From UBA7398 sp964597305 (GTDB lineage: Bacteria > Actinomycetota > Actinomycetes > Nanopelagicales > Nanopelagicaceae), in the NCBI GenBank assembly GCA_964597305.1, contig CAZQWU010000040.1, forward strand, positions 1-9,787: a stretch of DNA of 9,787 bases. The letters run 5' to 3'. Positions 7,040 through 9,787 of this stretch are shown here, one piece after another (the first letter of the stretch is position 1; every line of letters starts with the position of its first letter). Position numbers and translations under genes: made by a program. The notes under the pieces were generated by a model, which saw only the letters and a program-made list of their open reading frames with translations, ran no database searches and was not told the origin of the DNA.

Positions 7040-9018
7040 GTCGCTCCATCACTGATCATCACTCGGCAGAACGGACAGCCAACCGCAATTTGCTCTGCAC
7101 CAGTTGCGATAGCTTCATCAACTCGATTGAGATTAATTCGACTACCTAATTTCTCTTCTTGCCACATGCGCGCGCCACCTGCACCACAACAGAATGATCG
7201 CTCTTTATTTCGTGGCATCTCTTTCATTTCTACACCTGTAGCGCCTAGTAATTCGCGTGGCGCTTCATAAATTTGATTGTGGCGTCCTAAATAACAAGGA
7301 TCGTGATAGGTCAACGATGTTTGGGATTTTGCAATCGGTGTCAATTTTCCTTCTTTGACTAATTGATTGAGAAGTTGCGTGTGGTGCACCATTTCTAATT
7401 CAAATCCACTCTGTCGGTAATCACGACCGATGGTTGTGAAGCAATGTGGGCATGTCACGACAACTTTTTTCTTTCCTTTGCTTCGCCCTTCAAAAACTTC
7501 GGTGAAAGTTTCGATATTTTCACGAGAGAGAATTTGATAGACAAACTCATTTCCAGCTCGCCGCGCCGGGTCACCACTACACGTCTCGCGTTTTCCTAAA
7601 ACTGCAAATGAGACTCCGGATATATGTAAAAGTTCTGCCACCGCTTTTGTTGTTCGTTTTGCACGCTCTTCAAATGCGCCAGCGCAACCGACCCAAAATA
7701 AATACTCAACATCATCTGGCAATTTTCCTTCGACGACTCGAATAGGAAAATCGCATTCGGCGATCCAACCATCACGATCTGCTCGATTTGCTCCCCAAGG
7801 GTTTCCAGCTTTTTCCAAATTTCTAAATAAATTTCCTAACTCACTTGGAAATTCAGATTCAACAAGGACTTGGAATCGCCTCATATTGACAATGTGGTCG
7901 ATGTGTTCAATATCGACAGGGCATTCATTGACGCATGCTCCGCAGGTGGTACATGACCACAAAACATCGCTGGAAATGGCTGTTCCCACGAGCGGTTTGT
8001 CATCAGGCACTTTTGCAAGCGCATGATCGCGCATCGCCATAATTAATAACTTAGGCGATAAGGGTTTTTCGGTATGCCAAGCAGGACATTGCGATTGGCA
8101 TCGTCCGCACTCGGTACAGCTCGCCATATCAAGCAGACCCTTCCAAGAAATATCCGCTGATTTACCAATTCCAAAAACATCATCTTCTTGCGGATCTTCG
8201 AAATTAATCGGTTTGCCATGTGACAGCATTTCAGGAAGTGCGCCAAGCGTTACTTCACCAGGATTTCTTTTGAAGTAAATATTGAATGGAGCTAGAAAAC
8301 GATGCCACGCAACTCCCATGGTGAGATTTGCGGCGATGACAATAAACCACACCATTGATATAGAAACTTTGATTGCAGCGACTACTTGAATCATTTTTTC
8401 AATAGTCGTCATTGACAAGTTTAAAGATGAAAAATAGTGAACGATCGGGTACGACAATCCGTAATGCCAATTCCACGACGTAATTCCAGCAAGTGCTCCC
8501 TCTAAACCTCGCAAGGTAAGAACACACATGACGACGATCGCAATAACAGCTTCAACAAAATATGCTTTCCATTGCACCGAACCGCGAAATCGTGATTGCT
8601 TCCTTCGAACTATTCGAGTGACCTGCCTGATACCAATTAACGCAACTATGCCAATTCCAGTTAACCACCCGATAAGTTCGGTAAAGAATTCATAAGGCGC
8701 CCAATGACCAATCAATGGAAGTGAAAAATGTGGATCAACTATCTGCACGAAAGCGGTGAGAAGAGTTCCCAATAAAGTTATAAACCCAACCATGACAAAC
8801 CAATGTGCAATTCCCGTTCCCGTGAAATTGAGCATCTTCGAATGCGCCAATGTTTCATACAAGGTGTTACCCAGACGCTTCTTGCGATCGCTCGATCTCG
8901 TGGGGTCGGGCTGACCCGCTTTAAATCGGGCGATGAGCTCCTTGGCTCTCCTTGAGATGAATACGAGAGCTATGAGGGTTATTGAGTACGAAAGTATTGC
9001 CAAGGTCGCGGTGAACAC
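7040..9018 (-). CDS. Membrane-bound Fe-S oxidoreductase (HdrD/GlpC-like, Rv0338c type), C-terminus missing in gap
   Basis: Fusion of a cytochrome-b-like membrane module with a heterodisulfide-reductase-type Fe-S subunit; likely passes electrons between the membrane quinone pool and an unknown soluble partner. The 659 visible residues show several hydrophobic segments in the N-terminal part (about 5-22, 72-95, 115-131, 153-170, 218-235; NarI-like). Next come two 4Fe-4S motifs, CTECGRCQSQCP (301-312) and CTTCGACVNECP (356-367), then two cysteine-rich CCG-type modules: Cys444, Cys480 and CPHC (523-526), followed by HDPCYLGRH (572-580), FCCGAGG (609-615) and CPFC (648-651). The fusion resembles mycobacterial Rv0338c, reported to be important for growth. 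The GTG start is chosen because a TACGCT -10 lies six bases upstream. The frame happens to stay open through the N run, but the residues beyond the gap do not resemble the family and should not be counted. Confidence 0.9.
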
Positions 9019-9024
9019 CCTCTG

Positions 9025-9030
9025 AGCGTA
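9025..9030 (-). promoter_or_regulatory. Putative leaderless -10 element of the Fe-S oxidoreductase
   Basis: TACGCT (minus strand, TANNNT type) ends six bases before the GTG at 9018, the same spacing as at 2526 and 2607. No persuasive -35 is seen. The gene has no proper ribosome site: AGAGG lies directly against the start codon. Confidence 0.4.
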
Positions 9031-9092
9031 GACCGCCGAAGCGAAAGGCTGGGAATAACTGGCTGGGTCTCTTGGTTAGAGCAAGCAGGAAT

Positions 9093-9113
9093 GTTGAGCC
9101 GCTCTGGCTCAAC
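9093..9113 (+). promoter_or_regulatory. HAIR-like HspR operator upstream of dnaK
   Basis: GTTGAGC (9093-9099), seven bases, then GCTCAAC (9107-9113) form a perfect 7+7 inverted repeat. It matches the architecture of the HspR-associated inverted repeat, consensus CTTGAGT-N7-ACTCAAG, agreeing at TTGAG and CTCAA. In actinobacteria HspR represses the dnaK operon through this site, with DnaK as co-repressor. The site lies 33 bases before the dnaK ATG, and its TTGAGC could double as a -35; the matching -10 is weak and I do not mark it. The hspR gene is not in the window. Confidence 0.8.
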
Positions 9114-9131
9114 CTTGTCACAAGAGTTAAT

Positions 9132-9137
9132 AAGGAG
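9132..9137 (+). promoter_or_regulatory. Ribosome binding site of dnaK
   Basis: AAGGAG lies nine bases before the ATG at 9147. This fixes the start at MARAVGID and rules out the longer in-frame extension beginning at 9072, which would read through the HAIR operator. Confidence 0.8.
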
Positions 9138-9146
9138 CTATCAACC

Positions 9147-9701
9147 ATGGCAAGAGCAGTCGGAATCGACCTCGGAACAACAAATAGTTGCGTATCCGTA
9201 CTTGAAGGTGGCGAACCCACCGTTATTGCAAACGCAGAAGGCGCGCGGACCACACCTTCGATCGTCGCTTTCGCTAAGAACGGCGAAGTCCTCGTCGGTG
9301 AAGTGGCAAAACGTCAATCAGTAACAAACGTGGAACGGACTATTCGTTCCGTCAAGCGCCACATGGGTACCAATTGGACAATGGATGTTGATGGAAAGAA
9401 ATACACCGCTCAAGAAATTTCTGCACGAATTCTGCAAAAACTAAAGCGAGATGCAGAGGCATATCTTGGCGACACTGTCACCGATGCAGTTATCACTGTT
9501 CCTGCATATTTCAATGATGCTCAACGTCAAGCAACAAAAGAGGCTGGTGAAATTGCGGGTTTCAAAGTTAGACGTATCATTAATGAACCAACTGCGTCAG
9601 CTTTAGCGTATGGACTTGACAAAAAGAATAAAGACTCAAAAATAGTAGTCTTTGATTGTGGTGGTAAACATTTATCTGCCTCCACTATTTATTTGAATTA
9701 A
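9147..9701 (+). CDS. dnaK: DnaK (Hsp70) N-terminal part, interrupted after residue 173
   Basis: ATP-dependent chaperone. The first 173 residues are a clear Hsp70 nucleotide-binding domain: phosphate-1 loop GIDLGTTNS (6-14), [27 protein letters not shown] (118-134), [16 protein letters not shown] (142-157) and the start of the phosphate-2 loop, VVFDCGG (167-173). A family member should continue G-T-F/H-D and run to about 610-620 residues. Instead the frame reads a dozen unrelated residues from Lys174 and stops at 9699-9701. The break falls exactly in the conserved Gly-Gly-Gly-Thr loop at position 9665. Either an intervening sequence such as an intron splits the gene, or the assembly is chimeric. 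Actinobacterial likeness is high up to about 9540; after that the protein and base composition drift. Upstream are a good ribosome site and a HAIR operator. The rest of the gene lies outside the window. Confidence 0.9.
   Translation: [184 protein letters not shown]
9658..9685 (+). ncRNA. P1-like helix across the dnaK junction
   Basis: The last eight bases before the break, GTGGTGGT (9658-9665), can pair with GCCTCCAC (9678-9685) over a 12-base loop. Six Watson-Crick pairs, one internal T-T mismatch and a T-G pair exactly at 9665-9678 result. A U-G wobble at the 5' splice site within an exon/guide helix is the hallmark of group I intron P1. Confidence 0.45.
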
Positions 9702-9787
9702 TAAATGAAAAAAATCGGTTAATTGACGGGAAACCCCTTAGAGACCAATAGACCAAGTAGAAGTAGTGATACATTTTATGGCTAAAC
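9666..9787 (+). ncRNA. Candidate group I intron, 5' part (runs off the window)
   Basis: The 122 bases after the dnaK break are AT-rich (about one third GC) and have stops in the dnaK frame. They can be read as the 5' half of a group I intron: the P1-like helix with U-G at the junction; a directly adjacent P2-like hairpin, ATTTATT (9687-9693) with AATAAAT (9700-9706) and a flanking T-G pair; then AATTGACGGGAAAC (9721-9734), close to the conserved P element (AAUUGCnGGGAAA). The following GACCAAG-GAAGTAGT stretch recalls the Q region and after of known introns. An additional possible helix pairs 9717-9725 with 9746-9754, with one mismatch and one wobble. The P3', P7 and 3' splice site are not in the window, so catalysis cannot be judged. 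An assembly chimera with other DNA is the main alternative. Confidence 0.45.
9686..9707 (+). repeat. P2-like hairpin in the dnaK insert
   Basis: TATTTATT (9686-9693) and AATAAATG (9700-9707) pair over seven Watson-Crick pairs plus one T-G pair, with a six-base loop TGAATT. It begins at the base right after the P1-like guide strand, the position expected for P2. The stop codon ending the dnaK frame lies in its 3' half. Confidence 0.5.

Noticed and set aside
9072..9146. Longer in-frame start for dnaK at 9072
   Set aside because: It would add 25 residues unlike any DnaK N-terminus and translate through the HAIR operator; the ATG at 9147 has AAGGAG nine bases upstream and begins MARAVGID.
8921..9253. 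Minus-strand 110-codon open frame covering the dnaK start and the oxidoreductase start
   Set aside because: It is antisense to the dnaK N-terminus and out of frame with the oxidoreductase, with no domain or signal seen.
9666..9701. Intein or group II intron at the dnaK break
   Set aside because: An intein would keep the frame open and start with Cys or Ser, but the frame stops within 12 codons; a group II intron would start GTGYG, but the insert starts AAACA.
9728..9737. GGG-AAA-CCCC as a terminator hairpin
   Set aside because: A three-base stem with a three-base loop and no T-run is too weak; the stretch fits a structured RNA core element better.
9755..9766. Tandem AAGTAG AAGTAG as a repeat element
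   Set aside because: Only two 6-base copies in AT-rich sequence, not enough to call a repeat array.

Overview
The window looks like a scaffold from a streamlined, moderately low-GC actinobacterium (low-to-mid 40s % GC by eye). The best guess is a freshwater or marine Nanopelagicales/acI-type lineage, though this rests on gene content and protein style, not on a marker gene. Actinobacterial signs are a dCTP deaminase very close to the mycobacterial type, a fused membrane/Fe-S oxidoreductase of the mycobacterial Rv0338c type, a HAIR-like HspR operator in front of dnaK, and several start codons placed as in leaderless transcripts. A run of exactly 100 N (6940-7039) marks a scaffold join of unknown true length.

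Layout. Positions 15-2079 (+) hold a compact run: dcd (pyrimidine nucleotide metabolism), a LemA-family membrane protein and the membrane protease HtpX. A small exported helical protein of unknown function (2083-2526, -) converges on htpX. It shares an 80-bp divergent promoter region with a two-component system: a PhoB/OmpR-type regulator (2607-3293, +) and its histidine kinase (3290-4651, +). This region carries tandem GTTC-type repeats at about one helical turn, a plausible binding site for the adjacent regulator. A second, similarly built two-component system lies on the opposite strand (regulator 6129-6872, kinase 4617-6098). The two kinase genes therefore meet tail to tail and share 35 bp of coding sequence. 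Upstream of the second system is the N gap, then a large membrane-bound Fe-S oxidoreductase (7040-9018, -) whose C-terminus is lost in the gap. It is divergent from dnaK.

The most interesting part is the right end. dnaK starts normally at 9147 with a good ribosome binding site and a HAIR operator. Its reading frame leaves the DnaK family abruptly at position 9665, inside the conserved phosphate-binding Gly-Gly-Gly-Thr loop, and stops at 9701. The following 122 AT-rich bases have features of the 5' part of a group I self-splicing intron: a P1-like helix pairing the 5' exon end with a downstream guide sequence, with a U-G wobble exactly at the junction; an adjacent P2-like hairpin; and a core-like AATTGACGGGAAAC element. 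The alternative is an assembly chimera. The DnaK segment just before the junction (from about 9545) also reads less actinobacterial and is more AT-rich than the start of the gene, so a switch between genomes at a conserved dnaK block is a serious competing explanation.

No tRNA, rRNA, CRISPR array, insertion sequence or classical intrinsic terminator was found. No gene-free stretch exceeds about 300 bases apart from the N gap region.
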